54,960 nucleotides of DNA from Verrucomicrobiaceae bacterium (GCA_027487315.1 JAIYDW010000055.1:1-54960); one strand, 5' to 3'. Positions 9,434 to 18,779 are shown, counted from the first letter of the stretch. Notes: generated by a model from the letters alone, not told the origin. Numbers and translations are program-made.

Positions 9434-10789
9434 TTAAAAGTTAATTTGCACCTGGGCATACGCGAAATTCGCATCATCGGCAGCACCAGTGTCAGACAGA
9501 TAATCTCCGGCGAAGAAGTGGCTGTAACCCAACAAGAAACTCAGATTCTTGTTGTACTTGTATGCCACTGTCACATCCAGTTCCGATCCTCTAAATGCGC
9601 TGGCACCGGGTGCAACGCCACGAACTTGAGTGAATCCGTTCACGCGATACCACGCATCGTTACTCGTCGCATTCCAATAGAGGTGATAGTCGAGCGAAAG
9701 CTTAAGTTTTTCAGTCGGTTGCACACTCAGATTGAACTGGGGATTGTGCATGTTAACCCATCCAGTCGTATCCATGAAACCATAGAACAAATGGTTTGTC
9801 GGAAACAGGTTTTGGAATGTGCCCACATCACCATCGCCCGCGTTGCTGTCGCCCGTCGCATAATTGTATTGAAACCCAATGTTTGGCTTCCAAGTGCTGT
9901 CATACTGGTATCCTACTTTCCAGTGACCGGCAAAAGCCGCCAAATCCTTATCGGCTACCTCACCAAACTGAACAGCCATCTCGGTGTTGTAGTAAAATCC
10001 ACCCATCTTCTTCGGATCACCTTTCCAAAGGGTGCCGAGGGTGACAAAGTTACTGCTCCCGGCGGGAGTATTCTGGTCTAGATGGAACGCATAAAAATCC
10101 GTCGTCGTATTGAACGGCACCCACTTGGTTGCCAGATACGCTCCAGAAAAGATTTGATCACGCCCACTCTCACCAAACCAGTCGGATTCGTTAAAAGTAC
10201 CGTCCTCAAAATTAACGACACTCGAAGTAAACAAATCCAACGACCAGGACTGCGCCGCAAAACGCAGCTTCGCTGCATCAAAAGTGCGGGAGGGGTTCAA
10301 CCACTCCAAAGGCCCAACTAGGCGTTGATCTCCATAGGACAGCTTCTGGCGACCCACCTTAAAGCTGAGACCCTCCGTTTGACTTCCCAGCATCATCCAA
10401 CCTTCAAGTAGGTCAAAGGTGTCATCACCTTCTGCCCCCAACTGGCCGATCACGTTTGGACGATCGGAATCAATTTCCCTCGCATCCTGACCTTGCGCAT
10501 AAAACGACAGCCATGAAGTGGGTTTGATGAGCATACCCAATCGCACACGCTGCAATAGCCAGGAATCATCGGTCAACGAATCGATTCCGCTATTGAAGTC
10601 GAAATTGTTGTCCCGAACCTCATACCGCATCTTCTCTTCAAAATCGAAGACCAGTTTGCCATCCATAAAGGACAACGGATTACCAGCAGGTGGAGTGACA
10701 GCCACCGGAGGCGGTGCCTTGGCTAAATCGCCGCCGCTGGCGATAGACGCAGCGCCGAGCGCCGCAAACAGGAGAGTTTTGTGTTTCAT
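9434..10789 (-). CDS. alginate-export-family outer membrane porin
   Basis: A 451-residue protein with a signal peptide (MKHKTLLFAALGAASIASGG) followed by a long series of alternating aromatic/hydrophobic beta strands and a C-terminal strand ending in Phe (YAQVQINF), as expected for an outer membrane beta-barrel. The motif MRYEVRDNNFDFNSGID and the FYAQGQDAR block fit the alginate_exp (AlgE-like) family. It is in the same direction as the transporter and reductase genes and only 24 bases from the diflavin gene. It may serve as an outer membrane channel for nitrate or nitrite. Substrate is inferred from context only. Confidence 0.8.
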   Translation of the reverse strand: MKHKTLLFAALGAASIASGGDLAKAPPPVAVTPPAGNPLSFMDGKLVFDFEEKMRYEVRDNNFDFNSGIDSLTDDSWLLQRVRLGMLIKPTSWLSFYAQGQDAREIDSDRPNVIGQLGAEGDDTFDLLEGWMMLGSQTEGLSFKVGRQKLSYGDQRLVGPLEWLNPSRTFDAAKLRFAAQSWSLDLFTSSVVNFEDGTFNESDWFGESGRDQIFSGAYLATKWVPFNTTTDFYAFHLDQNTPAGSSNFVTLGTLWKGDPKKMGGFYYNTEMAVQFGEVADKDLAAFAGHWKVGYQYDSTWKPNIGFQYNYATGDSNAGDGDVGTFQNLFPTNHLFYGFMDTTGWVNMHNPQFNLSVQPTEKLKLSLDYHLYWNATSNDAWYRVNGFTQVRGVAPGASAFRGSELDVTVAYKYNKNLSFLLGYSHFFAGDYLSDTGAADDANFAYAQVQINF

Positions 10790-10824
10790 TGGGATGTTGT
10801 TGTTTTGTTTTTCGGTTTTTTCGA

Positions 10825-11667
10825 TCAGGCGGCAGCCAAGGAAAGGGGGGCGTTCGGGGTTTCTCCTCTAGAAGGACGCAAATGAGAGCGTTCGTTGAGA
10901 TAGGTAATGAGGTGCTCTCTCAATTCGTAGTATCGGGGATCCTCCATGATCTCCTTCCGCACACGCGGACGCTCAAAGGGAATGTGCAAAATCTCGCCCA
11001 CTTCAGCCTCCGGTCCGTCCGTCATCATCACCACGCGATCTGACAGGTAGATGGCTTCATCCACATCGTGGGTAACCATCAAAGTCGTAATTCGATTCTT
11101 CCTCCACAAATTGAGCAAAACATCCTGTAGTTCATACCTCGTCAGTGAATCAAGCATTCCAAACGGCTCATCCAAAAGCAGCATCTTTGGCTGCAAGGCA
11201 AACGCCCGTGCAATTCCCACTCGCTGCCTCATCCCCTGCGAAAGTTCAGATGGATACTTCTGCATTGCATCCGCCAAGCCAACCACACTCAAATAATATT
11301 CCACCATCTGCCGACGCTCATCTTTCGAGGCCGTGTAGTAGACCTGTTCCACACCCAGCATGACATTCTCAAACGCTGTCATCCAAGGAAGCAGACACGG
11401 AGACTGAAACACAATGCCCCGATCCGGCCCAGGACCAACGGCTTCCCGCCCCGCCAAAATCATATTCCCACGAGTAATGTCACTCAATCCCGCCACCATC
11501 ATGAGCACAGTGCTCTTGCCACATCCACTATGTCCAATAAGCGTTGCAAACTCACCCTCCTTCATCCTCAAATTGAAGTCCTTTACAATCGTCGCAGGAC
11601 CTTTTGGCGTGTCGTAGATCTTCCACAACCGGTCAAGCTCCAACATTTTAGGGTTGGGCAAACTCAT
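10825..11667 (-). CDS. nrtD: nitrate ABC transporter ATP-binding protein (NrtD type)
   Basis: A 280-residue ABC ATPase of the nitrate/taurine class. Walker [10 protein letters not shown], signature LSQGMRQRV, Walker [12 protein letters not shown] and the switch His in THDVDEA are all present. It is translationally coupled to the preceding ATPase gene by ATGA at 11664-11667. Two different ATPase subunits with one permease gene is the cyanobacterial NrtCD arrangement. It lacks the C-terminal NrtA-like domain of cyanobacterial NrtC; that domain may be replaced by the separate NrtA paralogue at the head of the operon. Confidence 0.88.
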   Translation of the reverse strand: MSLPNPKMLELDRLWKIYDTPKGPATIVKDFNLRMKEGEFATLIGHSGCGKSTVLMMVAGLSDITRGNMILAGREAVGPGPDRGIVFQSPCLLPWMTAFENVMLGVEQVYYTASKDERRQMVEYYLSVVGLADAMQKYPSELSQGMRQRVGIARAFALQPKMLLLDEPFGMLDSLTRYELQDVLLNLWRKNRITTLMVTHDVDEAIYLSDRVVMMTDGPEAEVGEILHIPFERPRVRKEIMEDPRYYELREHLITYLNERSHLRPSRGETPNAPLSLAAA

Positions 11668-12566
11668 ACGGATACCTCCACTTCTTCCTTCTTGTTCTCA
11701 TTCCGACGCTTGGGTGCGCGCCGGCTCCACCGGCCAAAGGCATTCACATCCTCAACATTTTCAGGAAGGATGTCAGGCAGCGTCAACTTCATGGAAACCT
11801 TTGACGTTCGACTTGCCTTGGAGTCCAAAAGCGTTGTGATCAACTCTGCACGCAGCGCCTTAAAGCGTTCATCATGATTCACCGCTCGACGATCTCGGGG
11901 CCGCTCCAACTCCACTGCAATCGACTTACCCAAAGTGGCAGGTGCCGTTGGCAATAGGGGTATCACCCTGTCGGCCACCAGAATTGCCTCATCCGGATCG
12001 TTGGTAATCCAAATCACCGTCGTTTTGTTCTGCAACCAGATGTCCGCGATCTCATCCTGCAATGTGGCTCGCGTTAAGGCATCCAAGGCACTCAAAGGTT
12101 CATCCATCAAAAGCACTTTCGGATTCATAGCCAACGTCCTGGCAACCGAAACTCGCTGGCGCATTCCTCCCGACAGTTCCTTCGGCAGCTTGTGAGCCGC
12201 CGGCCCAAGCTTCACCATTTCAATGTGCCGAGTCACATGGGCTTCGCGCTCTTCTTTGGTCCAAGAACGAAAGACCTCATCAACCGCCAAATCGATATTC
12301 TCCCGCACCGTAAGCCAGGGCAAAAGCGAATAGTTCTGGAAGACCAATCCACGTTCAGGTCCGGGTTCAACAATGGGTTCACCATTCATTGTCACCGTGC
12401 CACTATCAGGCCTCACCAACCCTGAAATCAGATTGATCAGGGTGCTTTTCCCGCTTCCGGAATAGCCCACGATGGCAACAAACTCCCCTTCTTTGACGGA
12501 GAGGTCAATGTCCCGAAGTACTTGAGTTCCATCGTAACTCTTGGAAGCGTTTTTGATTTCAATCAT
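11664..12566 (-). CDS. nrtC: nitrate ABC transporter ATP-binding protein (NrtC-like)
   Basis: A 300-residue ABC ATPase with Walker [10 protein letters not shown], signature LSGGMRQRV and Walker [12 protein letters not shown]. The switch position reads TNDPDEA, so the usual switch His is replaced by Asn, which would be expected to slow hydrolysis at that site. The C-terminus carries a basic tail ([12 protein letters not shown]) in place of the regulatory NrtA-like domain of cyanobacterial NrtC. It follows nrtB by 14 bases and overlaps nrtD by four. The heterodimer with the next gene product would power nitrate import. The C/D naming is by gene order and not firm. Confidence 0.85.
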   Translation of the reverse strand: MIEIKNASKSYDGTQVLRDIDLSVKEGEFVAIVGYSGSGKSTLINLISGLVRPDSGTVTMNGEPIVEPGPERGLVFQNYSLLPWLTVRENIDLAVDEVFRSWTKEEREAHVTRHIEMVKLGPAAHKLPKELSGGMRQRVSVARTLAMNPKVLLMDEPLSALDALTRATLQDEIADIWLQNKTTVIWITNDPDEAILVADRVIPLLPTAPATLGKSIAVELERPRDRRAVNHDERFKALRAELITTLLDSKASRTSKVSMKLTLPDILPENVEDVNAFGRWSRRAPKRRNENKKEEVEVSV

Positions 12567-12580
12567 ACAACGTTACCTCA

Positions 12581-13465
12581 TCAAACTGACTTAAAACGGC
12601 CCTCGATCACGCTCATGAGCCGATCCAAGACATACCCGATTACCCCGATCGCCAGGATGCATAGAATGATGTGAGCAAAGCTATTGGCATTGTACTGCTG
12701 CCATAGGAAGCCACCTACGCCTGGTCGCCCAGTCAACATCTCCACCGCCACAATGACCAGCCAAGCAATGCCCAAACTAAGCCGAAAACCCGTGAACATA
12801 TAAGGCAGAGTCGCTGGCACCAACACCTTCCACAGTGTCTTGCTTTTCGACAGCTTCAGCACCTTCGCCACATTCAGGTAGTCCTGTGGCACCGCTCTAA
12901 CGCCCACTGCTGTGTTCATCACGGTGGGCCACATGGCACAGATCGCGATCGTAAACAGCGCAGCTGCGTCCGATGCCCCAAACGTTGTCCGTCCATTTGC
13001 ATCCATGACCTGGACGCCGCTAAAAAGGATCATTCCCAAAGGCAACCATGCCAGGGGTGAGACCGGCCTCAGAATCTGAATCACCGGATCAAATGCAGTG
13101 GTAAATCGTTTTGAGAGTCCGAGGAAAAACCCAATTGGAGTTCCGATTACCAACGCAAGGAAATATCCTTGGGCTACCAACTTCAGTGACAGCCATGAAA
13201 ACCGCAAAATGCCCTGGTCCAATTCACCACGCTTGGCGAACGGTTCCAGGACATAGAGCTTACTCGCATTCCAAGTTTCAACGGGCGTGGGCAAGTCTTT
13301 CGATATCCCCAACCGCTTTGTCACTGTCACTTTGTCCCCCCAATCATCCACCTTGGTCGAAACAACTGATTTGCCGGCGATCATTTGCCAAATCAGGCAG
13401 CAGACAAGGATCGCAGCCAAAGGAAGCAGCACAGAGTCAAGTTTGAAACGTTGGAGGAACTTCAT
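12581..13465 (-). CDS. nrtB: nitrate ABC transporter permease NrtB
   Basis: A 294-residue inner membrane permease of the BPD_transp_1 type. An N-terminal membrane helix (LLPLAAILVCCLIWQ) is followed by a charged periplasmic stretch and five to six further helices. The EAA-like loop for ATPase contact lies around residues 194-225 (AVPQDYLNVAKVL then LWKVLVPATLPYM). It sits between the binding protein and the two ATPase genes. The length fits NrtB/TauC-type permeases, and its neighbours indicate nitrate. Confidence 0.9.
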   Translation of the reverse strand: MKFLQRFKLDSVLLPLAAILVCCLIWQMIAGKSVVSTKVDDWGDKVTVTKRLGISKDLPTPVETWNASKLYVLEPFAKRGELDQGILRFSWLSLKLVAQGYFLALVIGTPIGFFLGLSKRFTTAFDPVIQILRPVSPLAWLPLGMILFSGVQVMDANGRTTFGASDAAALFTIAICAMWPTVMNTAVGVRAVPQDYLNVAKVLKLSKSKTLWKVLVPATLPYMFTGFRLSLGIAWLVIVAVEMLTGRPGVGGFLWQQYNANSFAHIILCILAIGVIGYVLDRLMSVIEGRFKSV

Positions 13466-13485
13466 ATCGTTTTTGTGACAAGGGT

Positions 13486-14796
13486 TCAGCCTTTGATGGA
13501 CTTGATAGCAAATGAAGCGGCGTAGGCTTCCATATCCCCTGCTGGATCGAACACACTTCCATCAAAGAATGTCTCCGAAGCTGCGCTGGCACCTCCATGC
13601 ACATAGCCAATTTCCTTCATCGCTTGTTCATAGATGTCAGAGCGCATGACCTGTTTTGTGACCGCTTCATAGTCTGGAGCGCCTTCTGTGAAACCCCAGC
13701 GACGCAACTGCGTAAGCCACCATTTGCCGTACTTGGCTTGGGGATAGTTGCAGTTTCGGTCGCTGAAGATCATGTAGTCTGGATCTTTGAACTTCCGACC
13801 GTCACCCATGTCATACTTGCCCTGCAACCTGCCCAGAATCGTTTCAGGCGGACAATTAATGTAAGTAGGGGCGCTGACGATCTTCGCCTGCTCCTCGCGG
13901 TTCTCCATTTTGTCCAACCAAACACTTGCTTCATGAAGTCCTTTTAGGATCGCCTTTACCGTTTTCGGATTCTTATCCGCAAATTCCTCCGTGAAAGCAC
14001 AGACCTTCTCAGGATGATCCTTCCAGATGGCCTGCGTCGTGATCGAGGTGAAACCAATATCATCACTGATCGTTCGTGCATTCCACGGTTCACCCACACA
14101 AAAGCCATCCATTTGCCCCACCTTCATGTTCGCTACCATCTGAGGGGGTGGAATGGTGATCAGGGAAACATCCGCTCCGGCACCACCCGCATCACCAGGA
14201 TGAATACCACCTGCGGCAAGGTAGTAACGAATCCACATGGCATGCGTTCCTGGCGGGAACGTCATGGCAAATGTCATTGGCTTCCCAGCCGCTTTCGCCT
14301 CGTCCACAAATGGCTTCAACGCTTTGGGATCGTCGGCCACCTTCCCTTTGAGCTCCTTCTTCAGTGAAATGGCTTGTCCATTCCGATTGAGCAAAAAGGG
14401 AACCACCATCGGCTTCTTCGGCGCTCCCCCTAAGCCCATCGTGCTCGCAATGGGCATGCCCAGCAGCATGTGGGTCGCCTGCAGATCCCCATTGCTCAGG
14501 GAATCCCGAATCGCCGCCCAACTTGCCCCCTTGGTTACCGTCGAATTGATTCCGAACTTCTTAAAATGCCCTTTTTCGTGACCAATAATGATGCTCGAGC
14601 AGTCGGTAAGTGCAATGATTCCAAGGTTCACGTCCGCTCGCTCGGGAGAGTCATCAGCATAGGCCCCGCCGGTCCATGCTACTGGTAAACCAGCAAGCAA
14701 TGAGCTAAGTCCAGCTGTAGTCGATTTAGCAAGAAACGAGCGGCGGCTCTGATTCTGAAGAACTGACAGGGTTTCTGTTTCGATTTTGGTTTTCAT
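13486..14796 (-). CDS. nrtA: nitrate-binding protein NrtA, Tat-exported
   Basis: A 436-residue periplasmic binding protein. The N-terminus has a twin-arginine signal (SRRSFLAK at residues 17-24, hydrophobic core to about 41, cleavage near AYA-DD around residue 47). The body follows NrtA/CmpA: INSTVTKGASWAAIRD near the binding cleft and DGFCVGEPWN in the second lobe. It would deliver nitrate (or bicarbonate in the CmpA branch) to NrtB; the reductase genes favour nitrate. It starts 28 bases after the signal-less paralogue. Confidence 0.92.
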   Translation of the reverse strand: MKTKIETETLSVLQNQSRRSFLAKSTTAGLSSLLAGLPVAWTGGAYADDSPERADVNLGIIALTDCSSIIIGHEKGHFKKFGINSTVTKGASWAAIRDSLSNGDLQATHMLLGMPIASTMGLGGAPKKPMVVPFLLNRNGQAISLKKELKGKVADDPKALKPFVDEAKAAGKPMTFAMTFPPGTHAMWIRYYLAAGGIHPGDAGGAGADVSLITIPPPQMVANMKVGQMDGFCVGEPWNARTISDDIGFTSITTQAIWKDHPEKVCAFTEEFADKNPKTVKAILKGLHEASVWLDKMENREEQAKIVSAPTYINCPPETILGRLQGKYDMGDGRKFKDPDYMIFSDRNCNYPQAKYGKWWLTQLRRWGFTEGAPDYEAVTKQVMRSDIYEQAMKEIGYVHGGASAASETFFDGSVFDPAGDMEAYAASFAIKSIKG

Positions 14797-14824
14797 GGGT
14801 TTTGTTTCGGGGATCTCATCAGGG

Positions 14825-16024
14825 TCAGGCGGCGACCACCGACTTGCGTTTCATTTTGGGTTTTGGGGAAATCGATTCGCGGTTTAGCGCCGCATCGTAA
14901 TGGGACGAATTCCAGCATTGATCCATGGCCCCTAGGGCCTCCGTCTGCTGTTCCGCACTCAAAATGCCATGCTTAAAGAAGCCATTGAGCAGCCACCTGG
15001 ATTGCGTTGAAGAAGGGCGATTGATGCCGTCGCGGTGAAAGACATGAAAGCGATCCGCTGAAACCCGTGCTAAGCCCGTATCATATGGACCAGTCAGCGA
15101 TTGACCCAATAAGGCTTGGTCGTCTCGACTCCTAAATGCCGCTGCAAGGATACCAGGCAATTGCCTCCGATTTTTTGATTCATCACAAAAGGCACAGGCT
15201 TGATCTAATGCTCGCAAAATTGCTTGAAATTCATCGCGTCTTTCCTCGGCAAAGTCTTCCGTTGTAAGTAACACCTTCTCTGGGTGTCCAGGCGCAATCG
15301 TCTCACTAGTCGCTGGACACCAACCGGTCCCGGTCAGAATGGCGGCAGAATTCCATGGCTCTCCGGCACAATAGCCATCAAGCAAACCCGCCGCCAAAGA
15401 CCCCGCCATTTGGGGTGGCGGCAGCATGACCACTCTCACGTCCTTGTCAGGATTTATCCCGCCTGCCGTCATCCACTCCCGCAAAAGAATGTGATGCGAA
15501 GACCAAAGTGCCACCACTCCAAAAGTAAACAGCTGTTGCGGCATACTCCGGATCAGCTTCAGCAATGAAACCGCATCTCGCACACCGCGCTGATAGAGAT
15601 TCCGACTCAATGTGATCGCATTGCCATTCACATTGAACACAAAAGGAGCCAAACTCCGACAGCGATGTCCGTGAACACCCAGTCTTAGTGACAAGACCAA
15701 TCCAGCTGGCGCGTGGGCTGCATCGAGCTCATGATACAGAATCTTCTCTCGAATCGTCGCCCACCCCACTTCTCGGTGCAGTTCCACCTCGACCCCCTGC
15801 TCCTCAAAGTAGCCGAGTTGGTCGGCTGCCATTAGAGGAGCCACGTCAGCCAACGGCACAAACCCGATCCTTACAGGACGACCTGAGCCTGATTTGGAAC
15901 GCTTGGGGGATTGAATCGACCTACTTTTCACAATGCCTTCAAAGAGCCCATGCCGTGCCAAGTCATCCAACCAACCGATAAACCATTCGACATTGTTTTG
16001 ATCTAAAGCATGAATTCCATTCAT
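14825..16024 (-). CDS. cytoplasmic NrtA paralogue without signal peptide (NasS-like nitrate sensor candidate)
   Basis: A 399-residue protein whose residues from about 50 on match NrtA/NasS: VRIGFVPLADVAPL at the start of lobe 1 and DGYCAGEPWN in lobe 2, the same cleft motif as in the Tat-exported NrtA beside it. The N-terminus (MNGIHALDQNNVEW...) has no signal peptide and no hydrophobic run, so it should stay in the cytoplasm. The family precedent is NasS, a cytosolic nitrate sensor, or the C-terminal domain of cyanobacterial NrtC. No NasT-like ANTAR partner is present; instead a LysR gene is head to head. The ATG at 16024 is chosen; an ATG at 16036 is possible, and translation could also extend further into the lysR gene. 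The C-terminus is basic (KPKMKRKS). Confidence 0.8.
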   Translation of the reverse strand: MNGIHALDQNNVEWFIGWLDDLARHGLFEGIVKSRSIQSPKRSKSGSGRPVRIGFVPLADVAPLMAADQLGYFEEQGVEVELHREVGWATIREKILYHELDAAHAPAGLVLSLRLGVHGHRCRSLAPFVFNVNGNAITLSRNLYQRGVRDAVSLLKLIRSMPQQLFTFGVVALWSSHHILLREWMTAGGINPDKDVRVVMLPPPQMAGSLAAGLLDGYCAGEPWNSAAILTGTGWCPATSETIAPGHPEKVLLTTEDFAEERRDEFQAILRALDQACAFCDESKNRRQLPGILAAAFRSRDDQALLGQSLTGPYDTGLARVSADRFHVFHRDGINRPSSTQSRWLLNGFFKHGILSAEQQTEALGAMDQCWNSSHYDAALNRESISPKPKMKRKSVVAA

Positions 16025-16029
16025 GAATG
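16018..16029. promoter_or_regulatory. 12-bp palindrome spanning overlapping divergent start codons
   Basis: CATTCATGAATG is a perfect inverted repeat. Its central CATG holds both start codons: ATG of the LysR gene on the plus strand (16023-16025) and ATG of the NrtA-like gene on the minus strand (16024-16022). There is therefore no intergenic region, and promoters and any LysR site for either gene must lie inside coding sequence. The palindrome itself could be an operator, or may simply follow from both proteins beginning Met-Asn. Confidence 0.5.
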
Positions 16030-16943
16030 AACTCATCGACACACGGCAACTTCGGGCCTTTTTGACCCTGTCTCGCTTGGGTAGTTTCACCGCTGCGGGT
16101 AAGGAGTTGCACCTGACACAGTCGGCTGTCAGCCATGCCATCAAAGCCCTCGAAACCGACCTGGATTGCGATCTTTTCTATCGCCAAGGCCGCGAGGTCT
16201 ACCTCACTCCGCACGGCCGTGAACTTGTTGCCCACGCTGAAGCGATAGAAAAGCAAATGAACCAGGCCCGAGGTAATCTTGGTGCACTGGACCAGAATCC
16301 TCGTGGTGAAATGCGTATCGGCTGCACTCCGGCGGCCGCCCAGTTTATCCTTCCTACCGTCCTTCGTGAGTTCAAAGACAGCTTTCCACAATACAATATC
16401 AGCATTCTCCCCGGTGAGTCCCCTGAGATCCTCGACCGTCTAGAGAAGAACAAGATTGACGTGGCACTATGTTTGAAACCTCGCGATGCCTCTCACCTTG
16501 AATGGCAAACCCTTCTTACCGATAAACTTTCGTTCCTGACTGACTCATTGCACCCTTGGTTGACTCAGGCACCCAAGGCCCGCGATCTGGTTGACCAAAC
16601 CTACATCGTGTCAGGTCGCAATAGCGCGACCTTTGATCTCATTCAAGACTACTTCCTCAAATTGGGTGTGAGACCACGCTCGTTCATCGAACTAGGAAAC
16701 ACAGAAGCAATCAAGGAACTTGTCAAACTTGGGTTGGGCATCGCCATAACCGCACCTTGGGTTGCCGGAGCGGAACTCTCAGCGGGGAGTCTCGCATCCG
16801 TGCCATTGCTGCGCGGCAAGATATCTCGGCAGTGGATCGTTGCCCGCCTCAAAGATCGCCCAACCACCCTACCCGAACGAACTTTTTCCGGTCTGTGTCT
16901 AGAAGTCGGCGCTGAACTCGCTGACCGCTTCCGAGATCTTTAA
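16023..16943 (+). CDS. LysR family transcriptional regulator (probable nitrate regulator)
   Basis: A 306-residue LysR regulator. The winged helix-turn-helix spans about residues 5-65 (RQLRAFLTL, SFTAAGKEL, TQSAVSHAI), followed by a substrate-binding-like effector domain from about 92. The divergent position relative to the nitrate operon suggests control of that operon, as NtcB does in cyanobacteria; this is inference. The start overlaps that of the NrtA-like gene and no Shine-Dalgarno sequence is visible. The stop codon overlaps the convergent glycosyltransferase stop within TTAA at 16940-16943. Confidence 0.88.
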   Translation: MNELIDTRQLRAFLTLSRLGSFTAAGKELHLTQSAVSHAIKALETDLDCDLFYRQGREVYLTPHGRELVAHAEAIEKQMNQARGNLGALDQNPRGEMRIGCTPAAAQFILPTVLREFKDSFPQYNISILPGESPEILDRLEKNKIDVALCLKPRDASHLEWQTLLTDKLSFLTDSLHPWLTQAPKARDLVDQTYIVSGRNSATFDLIQDYFLKLGVRPRSFIELGNTEAIKELVKLGLGIAITAPWVAGAELSAGSLASVPLLRGKISRQWIVARLKDRPTTLPERTFSGLCLEVGAELADRFRDL

Positions 16944-18238
16944 CCCTTTGGTGAAAGCACGGCTGCCTGCATCACCCCCTCAAATCGTTCCGCCATCCGC
17001 GACGCCGTGAATTCAGCCCTCGCCGCCGTTCGCCCCCCATTCACCAGTTGAGTCCTCAAAGCTTCGTCCTTGAGCACATTCTCGAGTTGATCGGCAAGAG
17101 ACACAGCATCGTCTGGTCGGCAAAGCAGACCTCCACCAGTCCGCTCAATCAACTCAGGAAATGCCCCATGATCCGGCTGTACCACCGGCACCCCGCTCGC
17201 CATCGCCTCAACCACATACAATCCAAACGCTTCTCCATAGGTCGCCGGAACGCTAAAGACCGACAACTCACTGAGAAACTTCAGCTTCTCTTCAAAGCTC
17301 AAATTGGGATGCCAGCTGACTCGCTCCAAACAACCCGCCTCGGCCAACTTCTTCTTCAGTTCATTCACGTAAGCCTCATCCATTGAGGTGAAGGCCCCAC
17401 CAATTCTCAATCTTACCCGCGGCAGCGATTGACGCCGAATCAGCTCGATGAAGGCGTCCACCAGCGTCCCCAGCCCTTTACCGTGGATCATCCGCGCCAA
17501 ATAACCGATCATGGGTGTATTCGGATCCGCCTCAGCAATCGGAAACGGCGTCAAATCCAGTCCATTCGGAATGACCGCTATCTGATCACGCGATACAGCC
17601 AGACGCTCCCCCATCACTTCCTGATAAAAGGAACTCGGCGCAATGAATCGAGACACGGACTTCGCATTCAACTGCATCGCCTCCCAAGCCTCTGTGCGCC
17701 AGGGTTCCACCAGCGTGTCCAAAAACGAATCTTCACCCTGCAAAGAAACCAGCACCGGCACTCCCACCTCCTCCACCAACGCTGGTGCCAAGCCACTCAG
17801 CAAACTGTTCGACAGCGACACAACCTCCGGCTTCACCTCCTCTTTGATCCATTTGATCAATTGATGCCATTCTCCCCATTGACGCCCCTCACAACCCTTC
17901 AAACTGCCTACCGTCATCTCACCCAACATCCTCGCGCTGGTCATGCCCATCCCCTTCGCCGCCAACCTTAACAAACCCGGACGATTCAGCCACCGATGCA
18001 CCACTCGCGGCATCCTGTGAAACCACGTCATCTTCTGCTGCAAATACAGCGAAATGCCTCCCACTCGGATCGGCTCCTCCGGACTGGCCTCCTCTCGATC
18101 CGTCACCAACGGCAAATAAAGCGGCGACATGATCGCGTCATGCCCCCGCACCCGTAAGGCTTTGATCAGCGCATTGTCTCTGAGGCAACTGCCGCAGTGA
18201 AAATTCCCGGTTCCCGGCGTGAGATGAAGAAGACGCAT
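16940..18238 (-). CDS. glycosyltransferase family 4 protein
   Basis: A 432-residue GT-B fold glycosyltransferase. The N-terminal lobe begins MRLLHLTPGTGNFHCGSC, and the C-terminal lobe carries GYLARMIHGKGLGTLVDAF (UDP-sugar side) and the E-x7-E motif EAFGLYVVEAMASG. It likely transfers a sugar from a nucleotide donor to an envelope or polysaccharide acceptor. No acceptor can be named. The HCGSCLRDN block near the N-terminus marks a GT4 subgroup. It stands alone between convergent lysR and a lipoprotein gene. Confidence 0.88.
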   Translation of the reverse strand: MRLLHLTPGTGNFHCGSCLRDNALIKALRVRGHDAIMSPLYLPLVTDREEASPEEPIRVGGISLYLQQKMTWFHRMPRVVHRWLNRPGLLRLAAKGMGMTSARMLGEMTVGSLKGCEGRQWGEWHQLIKWIKEEVKPEVVSLSNSLLSGLAPALVEEVGVPVLVSLQGEDSFLDTLVEPWRTEAWEAMQLNAKSVSRFIAPSSFYQEVMGERLAVSRDQIAVIPNGLDLTPFPIAEADPNTPMIGYLARMIHGKGLGTLVDAFIELIRRQSLPRVRLRIGGAFTSMDEAYVNELKKKLAEAGCLERVSWHPNLSFEEKLKFLSELSVFSVPATYGEAFGLYVVEAMASGVPVVQPDHGAFPELIERTGGGLLCRPDDAVSLADQLENVLKDEALRTQLVNGGRTAARAEFTASRMAERFEGVMQAAVLSPKG

Positions 18239-18273
18239 GGCAAATCGATCCTATCCCGCTTGCGGGCCAAGGG

Positions 18274-18711
18274 TCAACGATACGACGGATAGACTGGCGT
18301 TGGTCGACTCAAGCGACTCTCAAACATACGCAGCGCTTGGTAGAAGGAATCCGCCAGGATCCGATTGCGGTTGAGCAGCGGAGGGCCCGAAGCACGCCCT
18401 TCCCCAAGACCCACCACTCGACCATGATCCGCTAATCGAATGAAGGTCAACACATTGATCGGCCCCTCATCAATCGTGAATTCCAACAAGTGGTCAGCGT
18501 CCCCCCGATAGATCGTGTCATACCCAGCACGCCGCAGCACATTCTCAATCTCAGGCAAATACGCCTGTTCACGCGGATTCAGATTGACCGGCATCAGCAC
18601 TCGCGGTGGTGGCGGAGGAATGTATCCAGGACCTCCAATAGGAGGCGTCACGACACAACTCGAAAGCATCCCGATCAAGAGGCAACAAAAAACAGGCGCG
18701 GCGATATTCAT
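18274..18711 (-). CDS. small lipoprotein of unknown function
   Basis: A 145-residue protein starting at the ATG at 18711, chosen because it gives a clean lipoprotein signal (MNIAAPVFCCLLIGMLSSC, lipobox LSSC, acylated Cys19). A proline run (YIPPPPPRVLMP) follows, then a compact domain of about 100 residues with alternating strands and helices (LEFTIDEGPI, GLGEGRASG). The domain layout resembles small DUF4136-like lipoproteins but the match is not firm. An upstream in-frame start at 18756 would bury the signal. Confidence 0.7.
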   Translation of the reverse strand: MNIAAPVFCCLLIGMLSSCVVTPPIGGPGYIPPPPPRVLMPVNLNPREQAYLPEIENVLRRAGYDTIYRGDADHLLEFTIDEGPINVLTFIRLADHGRVVGLGEGRASGPPLLNRNRILADSFYQALRMFESRLSRPTPVYPSYR

Positions 18712-18779
18712 AGACACGTTGCATTTAGTCCAGCCCACGAAAAACTCAAGGTTCACCCTGCAATCAAAGTTATTCCCCT

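Noticed and set aside
14825-16943. NasT-type antitermination leader for the nitrate operon
   Set aside because: No ANTAR-domain gene is nearby and there is no leader sequence at all, because the first gene's start overlaps lysR.
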